This document shows positions 17,609 through 24,762 of a stretch of DNA of 64,000 nucleotides, piece by piece. This stretch comes from Poseidonibacter antarcticus (GTDB taxonomy: Bacteria > Campylobacterota > Campylobacteria > Campylobacterales > Arcobacteraceae). Within the stretch, counting starts at the first letter, position 1, and every line of letters begins with the position of its first letter. The stretch is taken from the NCBI RefSeq assembly GCF_003667345.1, contig NZ_RCWF01000003.1, positions 1-64,000 on the forward strand, written 5' to 3'. The notes below the pieces were generated by a model. That model did not search any database. It was not told the origin of the DNA and was given only the letters and a program-made list of their open reading frames with translations. Position numbers and translations under genes: made by a program.

Positions 17609-18314
17609 TGCATTATTAGAGTATATAAATCAAACACCCTTAACGTGGTTAGTAGTAACTTTGCTTTCATATAAATTAGGAATTATAATTTATGAGAAGT
17701 TTAATAAACATACTTTATTACAACCAATTATTACTTCATATATTATAATTTTATCATTGATTGTTTACACAAATACATCTTTTGAAGAGTATTTTAAAAG
17801 TGTTGAAATTATTCACTTCTTTTTAGGACCAGCAACGGTTGCATTGGCTCTTCCTTTGTATAATAATTTAAAGCATTTAAAAGCACTTTTTATTCCAATT
17901 GTTGCTACACTTTTTATAGCAGGTGTATTTTCAATCGTACTAGCAGTTGGTTTATTATGGGCTTTAGGAGCAGAACTTCCTACAATTTTATCAATGACAA
18001 CAAAATCAATAACAGCACCAATTGCAGTAATTACTTCTGAACAAATAGGAGCAATACCTTCACTAGCAGTTGGTTTTGTGGTTATTACAGGGATGATTGG
18101 AGCAATTTTTGGTACAAGTATTTTTAAATTAATAAATGTAAAACGTGAAACTTCGCAAGGTTTTGCATTAGGTTTAGTATCACATGGAATAGGAACAGCA
18201 AGAGCAATTGAAATAGGTGAAAAAGCAGCAGCATTTTCAGCGCTTGCCATGGGACTTAGTGGAATTTTAACCGCAGTTTTTTTACCACTTATTATTCAAA
18301 TGATTAATCCGTAA
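17598..18314 (+). CDS. LrgB/CidB-family membrane protein
   Basis: A 238-residue integral membrane protein, the standard LrgB length, with about seven or eight helices. It has the family signatures FFLGPATVALALPLY (about 74-88), TKSITAPIAV (about 135-144) and SHGIGTARA near 195. It overlaps lrgA by 11 bp and is followed after 1 bp by the MOSC gene, so it lies mid-operon. Probably forms a transporter with the LrgA partner; substrate unknown. Confidence 0.9.
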   Translation: MNYNALLEYINQTPLTWLVVTLLSYKLGIIIYEKFNKHTLLQPIITSYIIILSLIVYTNTSFEEYFKSVEIIHFFLGPATVALALPLYNNLKHLKALFIPIVATLFIAGVFSIVLAVGLLWALGAELPTILSMTTKSITAPIAVITSEQIGAIPSLAVGFVVITGMIGAIFGTSIFKLINVKRETSQGFALGLVSHGIGTARAIEIGEKAAAFSALAMGLSGILTAVFLPLIIQMINP

Positions 18315-18315
18315 A

Positions 18316-18996
18316 ATGAGATTAAGAATAAAGAATATTTATGTAGGAAGTGAAAAAACTTTCAAAAAAAGAGATACAAGTTTTAAAAGTAGCTATGAAA
18401 AACAAAAGATAAATGATGATATTTTTGTAACTACTTTAGGATTAAAAGCTGATACACAATCAGATAAAATATCTCACGGTGGAAAAGATAGAGCACTTTG
18501 TGTTTATACACAAGGTGCATATAATTTTTTTAAAGACAAATATAAACTAGATTTAAAAGAATGTGCTTTTGGTGAAAATATCATCTTAGAAAATTGTGAT
18601 GATAGTGATATTTGTTTAGGGGATATTTTTACTTGTTCAAATGCAGTTTTAGAAGTATGCCAACCAAGACTCCCCTGTTGGAAAATATCTTTTATAAGTG
18701 AAATTAAAAATCTCACATCAATAGTTGTAAAAGAAGGGAAAACAGGATTTCAACTTCGAGTACTAAAAGAAGGGGAAATATCTAAAAATGATAAGTTTAT
18801 TTTACAAGAAAGAAAATATCCAAATATCTCAATAGAGTTTATAAATAAATGCTTTTATAATGCCAAAGAAAACCAAGAAAATATTAGAAATATATTAAAA
18901 ATAGAAGTATTGGCAAGTGCTTATAAAAAAACATTAGAAAAAAGATACTTGAATAAAAGTATTGGAATTACTAAATATCAAGAGGATAAGGTGTAA
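18316..18996 (+). CDS. MOSC-domain protein, YiiM-like
   Basis: A 226-residue soluble protein of the MOSC family, which binds molybdenum cofactor. Typical segments are SHGGKDRALCVYT (about 55-67), FGENI and VCQPRLPCWKIS with the conserved cysteine (about 115-126). YiiM-type proteins reduce N-hydroxylated compounds with bound Moco. It starts 1 bp after lrgB and so is last in the operon. Link to the upstream metabolism is unclear; it may only share the promoter. Confidence 0.85.
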   Translation: MRLRIKNIYVGSEKTFKKRDTSFKSSYEKQKINDDIFVTTLGLKADTQSDKISHGGKDRALCVYTQGAYNFFKDKYKLDLKECAFGENIILENCDDSDICLGDIFTCSNAVLEVCQPRLPCWKISFISEIKNLTSIVVKEGKTGFQLRVLKEGEISKNDKFILQERKYPNISIEFINKCFYNAKENQENIRNILKIEVLASAYKKTLEKRYLNKSIGITKYQEDKV

Positions 18997-19043
18997 ATGA
19001 GAATAATAAAATAATTCTTTCTTTTAAAAGAAAATAAATATAC

Positions 19044-19059
19044 ATCAAGATATATTGAT
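19044..19059. promoter_or_regulatory. ArsR-like operator upstream of arsR
   Basis: ATCAA (19044-19048) and TTGAT (19055-19059) form an imperfect palindrome, ACATCAAGATATATTGATAT, 47 bp upstream of arsR. The same core (CATCAAGATATATT) recurs upstream of arsB. Binding by ArsR with autorepression is inferred. Confidence 0.65.
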
Positions 19060-19105
19060 ATATAAAAAATATTATGATACACTTCCATAAATTATAAGGA
19101 AAAGC

Positions 19106-19417
19106 ATGGATATATTTTTAAAATCTGTTTCAGCGTTAAATGATGAAACTAGAATAAAGTTAATTAAATTTATAAATATTCATGGCGAATGTTGTGTATG
19201 TGATTTAGAAAACTCTTTTGATATGATTCAATCTAGACTTTCAAGACATCTTAAAATATTAAAAGAAGCGGGATTTTTAAAAGTTGAGAGAGTAGGGCGT
19301 TGGGCTTATTATAGTCTTAGGTCTCCACTTGATGAGTTTAGACAAAGTTCTATAAAAGAGATAATGACATTAGAAATAGAACTACCAAATTTAATAAAGG
19401 CTTGTAATTCAAAATGA
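19106..19417 (+). CDS. arsR: ArsR-family arsenite-responsive repressor
   Basis: A 103-residue ArsR/SmtB winged-helix repressor. C29, C30 and C32 in ECCVCDL lie at the start of the metal-sensing helix, matching the CxC-type As(III)/Sb(III) site. The recognition helix follows in QSRLSRHLKIL (about 42-52), and a wing at RVGRWAYYSL. In this family the apo-protein represses and arsenite releases it. A palindrome lies 47 bp upstream and another before arsB. The stop overlaps the next start by 4 bp (ATGA). Confidence 0.92.
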   Translation: MDIFLKSVSALNDETRIKLIKFINIHGECCVCDLENSFDMIQSRLSRHLKILKEAGFLKVERVGRWAYYSLRSPLDEFRQSSIKEIMTLEIELPNLIKACNSK

Positions 19418-19767
19418 CTGAAACACTTTTTGTATATGGTACTTTGATGCCAAATTGTCCAAATGCGTATTTTTTAGAAAATATAGTTGGTAAATTTGTT
19501 CCAGCAACTGTACAAGGGAAATTAGTAGATGCAGGTTGGTCTGCTAGTATGGGTTACCCTGGAATTAGACTTGATAAAAAAAGAGATACTATTCACGGGT
19601 TTCTATTTTATTCATCAAATTTAATAAATCATTGGGATAGTTTAGATGAGTTTGAAGGTGAAGAGTTTGTTAGAACTTCTGTAACAGTTGAGCGATATGA
19701 TGAATTAGATGTTGATACATATATTTATATGTTAAAACCAGAAATTATAGGAATGGAAGAAAAGTAA
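19414..19767 (+). CDS. Gamma-glutamylcyclotransferase-like protein in the ars operon
   Basis: A 117-residue protein of the GGCT/YtfP (AIG2-like) fold. It shows VYGTLMP (7-13), YPGIRL (48-53), HGFLFY and the acidic LDEFEGEEFVR stretch (77-87) that carries the catalytic glutamate in this family. Relatives release 5-oxoproline from gamma-glutamyl compounds. It is translationally coupled to arsR by a 4-bp overlap, and a terminator followed by an ArsR-like box separates it from arsB. The coupling suggests induction by arsenite together with arsR. What gamma-glutamyl or arsenic-thiol substrate it would handle is unknown. Confidence 0.8.
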   Translation: MTETLFVYGTLMPNCPNAYFLENIVGKFVPATVQGKLVDAGWSASMGYPGIRLDKKRDTIHGFLFYSSNLINHWDSLDEFEGEEFVRTSVTVERYDELDVDTYIYMLKPEIIGMEEK

Positions 19768-19789
19768 CTGAAAAGTTGCTTTTTTTTTA
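19763..19789 (+). terminator. Terminator between the GGCT-like gene and arsB
   Basis: AGTAACT (19763-19769), a GAAA tetraloop and AGTTGCT (19774-19780) form a 7-bp stem (one G-U pair) followed by eight T residues. It overlaps the GGCT stop codon. Hence arsR-GGCT and arsB onward are probably two transcripts. Confidence 0.82.
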
Positions 19790-19794
19790 TAAAA

Positions 19795-19826
19795 TTACAT
19801 CAAGATATATTAATATATTGATGTAA
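19795..19826. promoter_or_regulatory. ArsR-like operator upstream of arsB
   Basis: TTACATCAA (19795-19803) and TTGATGTAA (19818-19826) are perfect inverted arms around GATATATTAATATA. This is a longer version of the palindrome upstream of arsR and lies 31 bp before the arsB start. It is the probable ArsR site for the efflux/reductase transcript. Confidence 0.75.
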
Positions 19827-19857
19827 CTAATACACAAAATACTTTTTAGGAAAAAAT

Positions 19858-21117
19858 ATGATATTAGCAAGTGCTATTTTTATTATTACATTAATTTTTG
19901 TAATATGGCAACCAAAAGATTTACAAATAGGAACAAGTGCTGTAATTGGTGCACTTATTGCATTGGTTTTAGGAGTTGTTTCTTTTTCAGATGTTTTAAT
20001 CGTTACAAATATAGTTTGGGATGCAACACTTTCGTTTATAGGAATCATTATTTTATCACTTGTTTTAGATGAAATTGGATTTTTTGAATGGTGTGCTTTG
20101 AAAATGACAAAGTTTTCAAATGGCAATGGAATGAAAATGTTTGTTTATTCTATTTTATTAGGTGCTTTTGTTTCTGCATTATTTGCAAATGATGGAGCAG
20201 CACTTATTTTAACTCCAATTTTATTGGCTCAAATGAAAATATTAAAATTAAATTTAAAAACAATTATTGCATTTTTATTAGCAGGTGGATTTATTAGTGA
20301 TAGTGCGTCTTTGCCTTTGGTATTTTCAAACCTTACAAATATTGTAACTGCAAACTATTTTAATATTGGATTTAGTGAATATATTTCAAATATGTTAATA
20401 CCTTATATTGTAAGTGTATTTGCTTCAATTGTTTTTTTATGGATAATTTTAAGAAAAGATATTCCAAAACAAGTTGATATTTCTTTATTAAAAGACCCAC
20501 AAAGTGCGATTAAAAACAAAACACTTTTTTATATTGCATGGATATTTTTAGCTGTTTTATTAGTAGGCTATTTCATTGGAGATATGTATGATTTACCTGT
20601 TTCAGTATTTGCATTGGGTGGAGGAATTATCTTCCTTATTATTGCAAGTATATTTAAAACTGTTGAACCTGTAAAAATTATAAAAGATGCACCTTGGCAA
20701 GTTGTATGGTTTAGTATTGGATTATATATTGTTGTTTATGGTTTAAAAAACGCAGGATTAACTGATTATTTAGCGGTGATTTTACAAGATTTAAGTCACA
20801 GAGGTGATGTTATTGCAATTGTAGGAACAGGTTTTTTAGCTGCAATTTTATCAGCAATTATGAATAATATGCCAACTGTTATGATTATGGATATAGCTTT
20901 ACAAGATATTCCAAATCAAGCTTTGGCTTATGCGAATATTATCGGTTGTAATTTAGGACCTAAAATGACTCCATTTGGTTCATTAGCAACTCTTTTATGG
21001 TTACACGTTTTAGCAAAAAAAGGTGTAAATATTTCATTTGCTCAATATAGTAAATTTGGTTTAATCATTACTCCACCAGTATTATTAATAGTATTATTAT
21101 CATTAGCATGGTTTTAA
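19858..21117 (+). CDS. arsB: Arsenite efflux permease ArsB
   Basis: A 419-residue integral membrane protein of the ArsB/NhaD-type ion transporter superfamily that extrudes arsenite and antimonite. About 11-12 helices are visible. Family motifs are FANDGAALILTPI (about 103-115), GFISDSASLPLVFSNLTNI (about 142-160) and MNNMPTVMIMDIAL (about 340-353). Length matches ArsB (about 425). The RBS TTTTTAGGAAAA precedes the ATG. It is followed after 1 bp by the metallo-beta-lactamase-fold gene. No arsA is present, so it would be driven by membrane potential. Confidence 0.93.
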   Translation: MILASAIFIITLIFVIWQPKDLQIGTSAVIGALIALVLGVVSFSDVLIVTNIVWDATLSFIGIIILSLVLDEIGFFEWCALKMTKFSNGNGMKMFVYSILLGAFVSALFANDGAALILTPILLAQMKILKLNLKTIIAFLLAGGFISDSASLPLVFSNLTNIVTANYFNIGFSEYISNMLIPYIVSVFASIVFLWIILRKDIPKQVDISLLKDPQSAIKNKTLFYIAWIFLAVLLVGYFIGDMYDLPVSVFALGGGIIFLIIASIFKTVEPVKIIKDAPWQVVWFSIGLYIVVYGLKNAGLTDYLAVILQDLSHRGDVIAIVGTGFLAAILSAIMNNMPTVMIMDIALQDIPNQALAYANIIGCNLGPKMTPFGSLATLLWLHVLAKKGVNISFAQYSKFGLIITPPVLLIVLLSLAWF

Positions 21118-21118
21118 A

Positions 21119-22036
21119 ATGAAAAAAATTATATTGATATGTATCTTGCCAATTCTTAGTTTATTTGCAAATAGTTATGATTTTAAAGCTGTAAAAGTTA
21201 CTTCTAATATTGATTGTTTCATAGGTGATTTTAATCCACCTATGAAGAGTAATAAAGGTTTTGTATCAAATGTTTGTACTGTTGATATTGGAGATTCTAT
21301 TGTAGTAATTGAAGCGGGTCCTACATATAATTTTGCAAAAGAGTTAAGTGAATTTATAAGTAAAAAACATAATAAAAAGATTTCTTATGTAATTGTGACA
21401 AATTTCCACGATGATAGATATACAGGTGCTTCTTTTTATAAAGAGAAAAAGATTCCAATTATTGCACATAAAACAGTAGTAAAAGAGTTAGAAGAAAATT
21501 CAGAAAAGTTTAATAGAATACCAAAAATCACGACAGAAGAGGAGTATTTAAATTCAAAAATAGTACAAGCAGATATTTTTACAGATGATAAATATATTAT
21601 CAAAGGTAAAAATATAAATATTGAAGTTTTAAAACTAAGCAATTCATCAAATTCAGTTTCGGATATTGCAGTTTTCGTTCCTAGTGAAGATTTCATATTT
21701 GCAGGAAATATTGTATTTAATGGAAGAATGGTTAAGTTTGCAAAATATTCAAATCTTGATAATTGGATTAAAGCTTTAGAAAAATTAGAGTCTATGAATG
21801 TTAAATATGTAATGGGTGGACATGGAAAGCAGTTTGATAAAAACTCTTATAAACCAACATTGGAATATTTAAGAGTATTAAAAAATGATGTTTCAAAAGC
21901 TTATGATGATGAAATTCAAAGAGAGGATATTTATAAATATATAGATGATAAAAAGTTTTCATATTATAAACATTATAAACAAGTAGCCCCTGAAAATGCA
22001 AAAGAATATTATGATTTCCTTAAATGGGCTGAATAA
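21119..22036 (+). CDS. Exported metallo-beta-lactamase-fold protein with altered metal ligands
   Basis: A 305-residue protein with a signal peptide (about 1-18, ending FANS) and an MBL fold related to the quinoprotein-associated/SoxH-like and class B lactamase group. The first metal motif, usually HxHxDH or HxHxDR, reads N95-F-H97-D-D99-R100, as in subclass B2 lactamases. The position of the third-strand His looks like S179 (SNSVSD), the Cys/Asp bridging position is N197 (FAGNIVF), and only H235 (GGHG) is canonical at the end. So at most three usual ligands remain. It starts 1 bp after arsB and is followed by arsC, so it is co-expressed with arsenic resistance and probably acts in the periplasm. 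Function unknown. Confidence 0.8.
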   Translation: MKKIILICILPILSLFANSYDFKAVKVTSNIDCFIGDFNPPMKSNKGFVSNVCTVDIGDSIVVIEAGPTYNFAKELSEFISKKHNKKISYVIVTNFHDDRYTGASFYKEKKIPIIAHKTVVKELEENSEKFNRIPKITTEEEYLNSKIVQADIFTDDKYIIKGKNINIEVLKLSNSSNSVSDIAVFVPSEDFIFAGNIVFNGRMVKFAKYSNLDNWIKALEKLESMNVKYVMGGHGKQFDKNSYKPTLEYLRVLKNDVSKAYDDEIQREDIYKYIDDKKFSYYKHYKQVAPENAKEYYDFLKWAE

Positions 22037-22096
22037 TATTTATTAATAAGAGTGATTTTAAAGTAACAAAATATATTAAATAAAAAGGATTAGAAA

Positions 22097-22501
22097 ATGG
22101 AAAAGAAAGTTTTAATTTTATGTACAGGAAATTCTTGTAGAAGTATAGTTGCAGAAGCATTAATAAATGCAAAATTAGATGGTGTAGTAGCTGATTCTTC
22201 AGGTGTAAAAGCAAGTGGAAAAGTTAATCCAAATGCAAAGAAGTTATTAGAAGAAAAAGGTATTTGGAAAGATGAATATCATTCAAAAACTATTGACAAA
22301 GTTATAGATAATGCCTATGATTTAGTAGTTACAGTTTGTGATAATGCTCATGAAACTTGCCCAATGTTTCCAAAAGCTGTGAAAGTTATTCATATTAGCT
22401 TTGAAGATCCAGATGGAAAAGGTTTTGATGCATTTATTGATACATACAATGAAATTGAAGAAAAATTACTTCCAAAGGTAAAAGAAACGTTAGGAGTGTA
22501 A
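22097..22501 (+). CDS. arsC: Arsenate reductase, thioredoxin-coupled
   Basis: Reduces arsenate to arsenite for export by ArsB. The 134-residue protein belongs to the low-molecular-weight phosphatase-like ArsC class of the pI258 type: P-loop C9-TGNSC-R15, with the relay cysteines C81 and C88 in VCDNAHETCPMFP. This class takes electrons from thioredoxin rather than glutaredoxin. The RBS AAAAAGGATT precedes the ATG. A 60-bp gap separates it from the MBL gene and the ArsP-like permease follows after 3 bp. Confidence 0.95.
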   Translation: MEKKVLILCTGNSCRSIVAEALINAKLDGVVADSSGVKASGKVNPNAKKLLEEKGIWKDEYHSKTIDKVIDNAYDLVVTVCDNAHETCPMFPKAVKVIHISFEDPDGKGFDAFIDTYNEIEEKLLPKVKETLGV

Positions 22502-22504
22502 AAA

Positions 22505-23467
22505 ATGTTTACATTATGGGAAAAACTTGTTGATTATTTAGTTTATGCTTTAATAGGATTAGATAAAACAACACATTTAGGACAAGCAATTCATTTTTTT
22601 ATTTTTGATACAGTAAAAATATTTATATTGCTTATTGTTATTATTTATTTAGTTTCACTTTTAAGAAGCTATTTCCCAGTTGAGAAAGTAAGAGATTATC
22701 TACAAGGTAAGCATAAACTTTTGGGACATATTTTAGCAGCTTTTTTTGGAATGCTAACACCTTTTTGTTCGTGTAGTGCAATACCACTTTTCTTAGGTTT
22801 CTTACAAGCTAGGATTCCTTTAGGTGTTACATTTTCATATCTAATATCAGCACCACTTAGTGATGCTGTTGTTATTGCACTTTTATTTTCATTATTTGGA
22901 TGGAAAATCACACTTTTATATGTAGCTTGTGCATTATTAATTGCAATTGTTGCAGGTTTGATTATTGGAAGTTTAAACTTAGAAAAAGAAGTACTTATAG
23001 ATATAAAACCAGCAGCTTGTTGTAGTGGAAATGATTTAAATGAGATAAATAGTTTTAAAAATCATATGAATGAAGCTTGGGATGGAACTAGAGATATATT
23101 CACAAAAATTTATCTTTATGTTATTATCGGTATTGCAATTGGAGCGTTTATACATGGATTTGTTCCAGCTGAGACTATTGCTTATTATGCAGGTGGGGAT
23201 TCTTGGTATACGCCTTTAATAGCTGTAGTTATGGGAATACCAATGTATTCAAATGCTGCTGGAATGATTCCATTAATTGAGGTTTTAACTTCAAAAGGAA
23301 TGCTTCTTGGAACTGCTTTATCATTTATGATGGCAGTAGTTGCTCTTAGTCTACCTGAGGCAATGATTTTAAAAAGAGTATTATCTATGAAATTAATCGG
23401 AATATTCTTTGGTATCGTAGGAAGTGCTATTTTATTAGTTGGATATGCTTTTAATGCAATTTTATAA
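22505..23467 (+). CDS. ArsP/SO_0444-type permease
   Basis: A 320-residue membrane protein of the permease family that includes ArsP (exporter of trivalent organoarsenicals) and the SO_0444-like metal exporters. About eight helices are seen. The signature FCSCSAIPLFLGF has C88 and C90 in the membrane, and the matching second half is GIPMYSNAAGMIPL (about 249-262). A cysteine pair in the cytoplasmic loop (AACCSGN, about 173) may bind the substrate. It lies between arsC and a mini-thioredoxin. ArsP function is inferred from family and context. Confidence 0.85.
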   Translation: MFTLWEKLVDYLVYALIGLDKTTHLGQAIHFFIFDTVKIFILLIVIIYLVSLLRSYFPVEKVRDYLQGKHKLLGHILAAFFGMLTPFCSCSAIPLFLGFLQARIPLGVTFSYLISAPLSDAVVIALLFSLFGWKITLLYVACALLIAIVAGLIIGSLNLEKEVLIDIKPAACCSGNDLNEINSFKNHMNEAWDGTRDIFTKIYLYVIIGIAIGAFIHGFVPAETIAYYAGGDSWYTPLIAVVMGIPMYSNAAGMIPLIEVLTSKGMLLGTALSFMMAVVALSLPEAMILKRVLSMKLIGIFFGIVGSAILLVGYAFNAIL

Positions 23468-23500
23468 ATAGTGTTAAAACAGTTATAAAAAGGAAAAATT

Positions 23501-23728
23501 ATGAAAATTGAAATTTTAGGAACAGGTTGTTCAAAATGTAAAGCTTTAGAAGCAAATGCAAAAAAAGCTGTTGCTGATGCTGGAATATTTGCACAAGTTG
23601 AAAAAGTTGAAGATATAGTTAAAATTATGGATTATGGTGTTATGAGTACTCCTAGTCTTGTAATTAATGGTGAAGTTAAATCTACAGGTAAAGTTTTAAA
23701 TGCAGAAGAGATAAAAGCTTTATTTTAA
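23501..23728 (+). CDS. Mini-thioredoxin (small redox disulfide protein)
   Basis: A 75-residue thioredoxin-fold protein of the MTH895/TM0996 type, shorter than ordinary thioredoxin (about 105). The redox motif is C10-S-K-C13, and a cis-proline is at STPSLVI (about 51-57). Such genes often sit next to ArsP-like permeases. It may reduce ArsC or hand a thiol-bound metal to the permease. It is the last gene of the ars cluster, 33 bp after the permease, with RBS AAAAAGGAAAA. Confidence 0.87.
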   Translation: MKIEILGTGCSKCKALEANAKKAVADAGIFAQVEKVEDIVKIMDYGVMSTPSLVINGEVKSTGKVLNAEEIKALF

Positions 23729-23774
23729 AATATTTTTGGCTATAGTTGAAAAAATTTAATATAAAGTAATTATT

Positions 23775-24686
23775 TTGAGTGAAAGCAAACTAGGTCAAAT
23801 ATATGGTATATTTGCATTCTTATTTTGGGGTGCAATTGCCCCTATTTATTTTAAAGAAGTTTCAAGTGTTGAACCTTTAGAAGTGTTGATTCATAGAATC
23901 ATTTGGTCATTTGTTGTATTAGTTCCATTGTTATATCTTACTAAGCAAGTAGATGTTTATAAATTACTTATTAAAGATGTGCGGAAGTTGAAATATTTAG
24001 CTTTTTCAACACTTTTTATTTCTTTAAATTGGTTAATCTATATTTGGGCAGTTACAAATAATATGTTAATGGAAACTGCTCTTGGTTATTATATAAATCC
24101 TTTAGTAAATGTATTGTTAGGCTTTTTATTTTTTCAAGAAAGAATGAGTAAAAATCAATATTTTGCAATTTTTATTGCTTTTTGTGCAGTTTTATATCAA
24201 TTAATTAGCTTAGGTTCTATTCCTATTGTTTCTTTATCTCTTGCTTTTTCTTTTGCTTTCTATGGAATGCTTAGAAAAAAAGTTAATGTAGGCTCAATTG
24301 TTGGACTATTTGTAGAAACATTAATAATGATGCCTTTTGCACTTATTGGAATATATTATCTTTATGCAAATGATTCTATTTCATTTCTAAATTCAAGTAA
24401 TTATATAAATATTATGCTAACTCTTGGTGGTTTAATGACTATTATTCCTCTTCTTTTATTTAATGGAGCAGCCACAAGAATGAAACTTACAACTTTAGGT
24501 TTTTTACAATATATCGGACCTACTTGTGCTTTTTTACTTGCTGTTTTTGTTTATGATGAAGAGTTTAATTTTGATAAAATGATTACTTTTTCATTAATTT
24601 GGATAGCTTTAGTAATATTTTCAATAGACTCAATAAAAAAATATAGAAAAGAGAAAAAAGAAATAAAAATTAAAAGTAAAGAGTAG
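23775..24686 (+). CDS. rarD: RarD-type EamA transporter
   Basis: A 303-residue drug/metabolite superfamily permease with ten helices. Family segments are AFLFWGAIAPIYFK (about 14-27), NWLIYIWAVTN (about 85-95), GYYINPLVNVLLG (about 105-117) and LQYIGPTCAFLLAVF (about 249-263). The start is TTG at 23775; no in-frame ATG lies near the N-terminus, and the ribosome site is poor, so translation may be weak. RarD substrates are uncertain. The stop lies inside the first of two inverted repeats that flank the next promoter. Confidence 0.85.
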   Translation: MSESKLGQIYGIFAFLFWGAIAPIYFKEVSSVEPLEVLIHRIIWSFVVLVPLLYLTKQVDVYKLLIKDVRKLKYLAFSTLFISLNWLIYIWAVTNNMLMETALGYYINPLVNVLLGFLFFQERMSKNQYFAIFIAFCAVLYQLISLGSIPIVSLSLAFSFAFYGMLRKKVNVGSIVGLFVETLIMMPFALIGIYYLYANDSISFLNSSNYINIMLTLGGLMTIIPLLLFNGAATRMKLTTLGFLQYIGPTCAFLLAVFVYDEEFNFDKMITFSLIWIALVIFSIDSIKKYRKEKKEIKIKSKE

Positions 24687-24699
24687 AACTCTTGACTTT
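24673..24699. promoter_or_regulatory. Inverted repeat 1 of a paired operator
   Basis: AAAGTAAAGAG (24673-24683), five bases, CTCTTGACTTT (24689-24699). It overlaps the rarD stop and the -35 box of the next promoter. A second copy with the same architecture lies 52 bp downstream. Likely bound by the MerR-family protein encoded next; that is inference. Confidence 0.65.
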
Positions 24700-24720
24700 T
24701 AAATAAAATTAATCTATACT
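24692..24720 (+). promoter_or_regulatory. Promoter of the MerR-family/aas operon
   Basis: TTGACT (24692-24697), a 17-bp spacer and TATACT (24715-24720) match the sigma-70 consensus at 10 of 12 positions. The -35 sits in inverted repeat 1, and repeat 2 begins 4 bp after the -10, so a bound repressor would block both ends of the promoter. Confidence 0.75.
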
Positions 24721-24724
24721 TCCA

Positions 24725-24751
24725 AAAGTAAAGAGTTTAGCTCTTCACTTT
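24725..24751. promoter_or_regulatory. Inverted repeat 2 of a paired operator
   Basis: AAAGTAAAGAG (24725-24735), five bases, CTCTTCACTTT (24741-24751). The left arm is identical to repeat 1 and the right arm differs by one base. It covers the expected transcription start and ends just before the ribosome site AAGGA. Confidence 0.65.
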
Positions 24752-24762
24752 AAGGAATAAGA

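Noticed and set aside
17813-18250. Long reverse-strand ORF opposite lrgB
   Set aside because: lrgB has clear family motifs and overlaps its operon partners; the antisense frame is rich in Ala/Pro/Ile typical of shadow frames over membrane genes.
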